Source: Planctomycetota bacterium
Lineage (GTDB): Bacteria > Planctomycetota > SZUA-567
DNA length: 6,234 nt
NCBI GenBank assembly: GCA_031278535.1
Contig: JAITKH010000327.1
Location: forward strand, 1 to 6,234
Direction of reading: 5' to 3'
Shown here: positions 5,159 to 6,234 of the stretch, piece by piece
Position numbering within the stretch: position 1 is the stretch's first letter
How the letters are laid out: each line of letters starts with the position of its first letter
The notes under the pieces: generated by a model
The model's database searches: none
Seen by the model: only the letters and a program-made list of their open reading frames with translations
What the model was told of the DNA's origin: nothing
Position numbers and translations under genes: made by a program

Positions 5159-6234
5159 TCATGCCTCCCGCTCAGGCGTCGACAGTCCATACCACAGGCC
5201 GGTGAGCGCCACAAGCACTCCGGCCGCCAGCAGGATGTTTTCTACGCGCACAACGTCTGCCAATGGCCCGAAAAACACAATCGCCGCCGGCATGGCGCCG
5301 GACAAAACAATCTGCACGATGGAAAACACCCTCCCCAGCATGGCCGGTTCGGCAATCTCCTGGATATAAACCGTTTGCGCAGTGGCCAGCAGCGGCATGA
5401 AGAACCCGGCGGCACCCATAAAAAAAAGATATACCGCAAAATGCCGCGATGCGCCCAGCAAGCCAAAGGTGATTCCAAAAGCGACAACGCATGTCGCAAT
5501 CGTGCGCACTGTATTTTGGAACTGGCCGCGCAGCGCAACGAATACGCCGCCGATGAGCGAACCTGCCGCCCAGACAATTTCACTGGCGGTCAGCCGCCAA
5601 ACCTCGTTGCCGAATGAGCGCTCCACCATCAGCGGCGTGAGCATCGCCGCCGGTGTAATGAAAAAAGAGGAGGACGCGTAACAGACGACTATGCGCCGCA
5701 AGCCTGGATGTCGGAAGGTATACGCTACGCCTTGATGCAAATCCGACCAAATGCTTGGCGTTTCACTACGTTCCGGGTTGCTTGCCTTGATAACGCTCAT
5801 AATGGCGATGGCGAGTACAGCGGTGATTGCATCGGTAAAAAACGCGCCGACAATGCCCGCCGTACCCAGCAATACACCGCCCACGGCAGGTGAGAGCAGC
5901 ATCAGCATGGAGACAAGTGTCTGGTTAATCCCCTGTATTCTGAAGAGTTGATCCTTCGGTACAAGTTGCGGATACATGGCGCTGACGGCGGGCATCTGAA
6001 TCCCCGCACCGACAGAGCGTATCACCGAAACCATCAGGAGCAGTCCCATGTTCCGGCAGCCCAGCAAAAACGAAATTGCCAGGCCGCATGTGGCAAGGGC
6101 GATGAAACCGTCGGCCAGCATGATCAAATGCTTTCGGTTGTAACGGTCTGCCCAAACGCCGCCGAACGGGGAGATGAGCACCTGCGGCAGCATGGAACAG
6201 ACGGTGGAGAGTGTAACCCAAATGCCGGAGGATG
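5159..6234 (-). CDS. MFS efflux transporter, Mef/MFS_3-like (N-terminus outside window)
   Basis: On the minus strand the frame is open from the window edge to the TGA at 5161-5159, giving 357 complete codons. The internal ATG at 6193 is not the real start: the 13 codons before it (SSGIWVTLSTVCS) continue a transmembrane helix leading into LPQVLISPFGGVWADRYNRK, the loop 2-3 signature of the major facilitator superfamily (GVWADRYNRK, visible residues 25-34). About 40 residues are probably missing by comparison with the usual 400-420 aa. Roughly ten hydrophobic helices follow, with a cytoplasmic middle loop (SNPERSETPSIWSDLHQG) and a LGRVFSIVQ motif in the C-terminal half, as in macrolide or drug exporters of the MefA type. 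It is an inner-membrane proton-coupled exporter; the substrate cannot be told. It is convergent with the amide operon and separated from it by 186 bp holding a terminator for each strand, so a functional link is not indicated. Confidence 0.88.
   Translation of the reverse strand, partial: SSGIWVTLSTVCSMLPQVLISPFGGVWADRYNRKHLIMLADGFIALATCGLAISFLLGCRNMGLLLMVSVIRSVGAGIQMPAVSAMYPQLVPKDQLFRIQGINQTLVSMLMLLSPAVGGVLLGTAGIVGAFFTDAITAVLAIAIMSVIKASNPERSETPSIWSDLHQGVAYTFRHPGLRRIVVCYASSSFFITPAAMLTPLMVERSFGNEVWRLTASEIVWAAGSLIGGVFVALRGQFQNTVRTIATCVVAFGITFGLLGASRHFAVYLFFMGAAGFFMPLLATAQTVYIQEIAEPAMLGRVFSIVQIVLSGAMPAAIVFFGPLADVVRVENILLAAGVLVALTGLWYGLSTPEREA

Overview
The window is a moderately GC-rich bacterial segment: Shine-Dalgarno sites, tightly packed genes and intrinsic terminators are all visible. 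It carries two convergent transcription units. The lineage cannot be fixed from the sequence alone. Bacillota/Clostridia or another anaerobe-type lineage is only a weak guess, based on the Mef-like MFS exporter.

Plus strand, 2-4972: the 3' part of an apparent operon for uptake and hydrolysis of amide- or nitrile-type nitrogen compounds. The genes in order are: (1) a 5'-truncated substrate-binding protein of the urea/short-chain amide ABC transporter type (UrtA/AmiC/FmdD-like, Peripla_BP_5); (2) a 298-aa nitrilase-superfamily carbon-nitrogen hydrolase with an intact Glu-Lys-Glu-Cys set; (3) a 322-aa acetamidase/formamidase (FmdA/AmdA family); (4) a 603-aa protein made of two nitrilase-superfamily domains in tandem. 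In gene 4 the first domain is intact. The second has Gly where the nucleophilic Cys should be and Asp where the second catalytic Glu should be, so it looks like a pseudo-enzyme domain. Genes 3 and 4 overlap at an ATGATG. A GC-rich hairpin with an interrupted T tract begins on the base after the gene 4 stop codon and closes the operon.

The only sizeable gap inside the operon (2076-2195, between nitrilase and amidase) is structured. It holds a perfect 12-bp inverted repeat enclosing a T8 run, a competing 7-bp inverted repeat, three GGCGCC palindromes, and an A7G9 homopolymer block just ahead of the amidase start codon. This gap could adjust amidase/tandem-nitrilase expression relative to the upstream genes, or vary by slippage.

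Minus strand, 6234-5159: a drug-efflux-type MFS transporter whose N-terminus lies outside the window, followed on its own strand by a stem-loop plus T7 terminator (5141-5090). It appears unrelated to the amide operon.

Reading of the system: the binding protein delivers a small amide, urea or nitrile-derived compound through an ABC permease that is not in the window. Up to three distinct amidohydrolase active sites then release ammonia from it. The most unusual items are the tandem nitrilase fusion with a dead-looking second domain and the structured leader ahead of the amidase.
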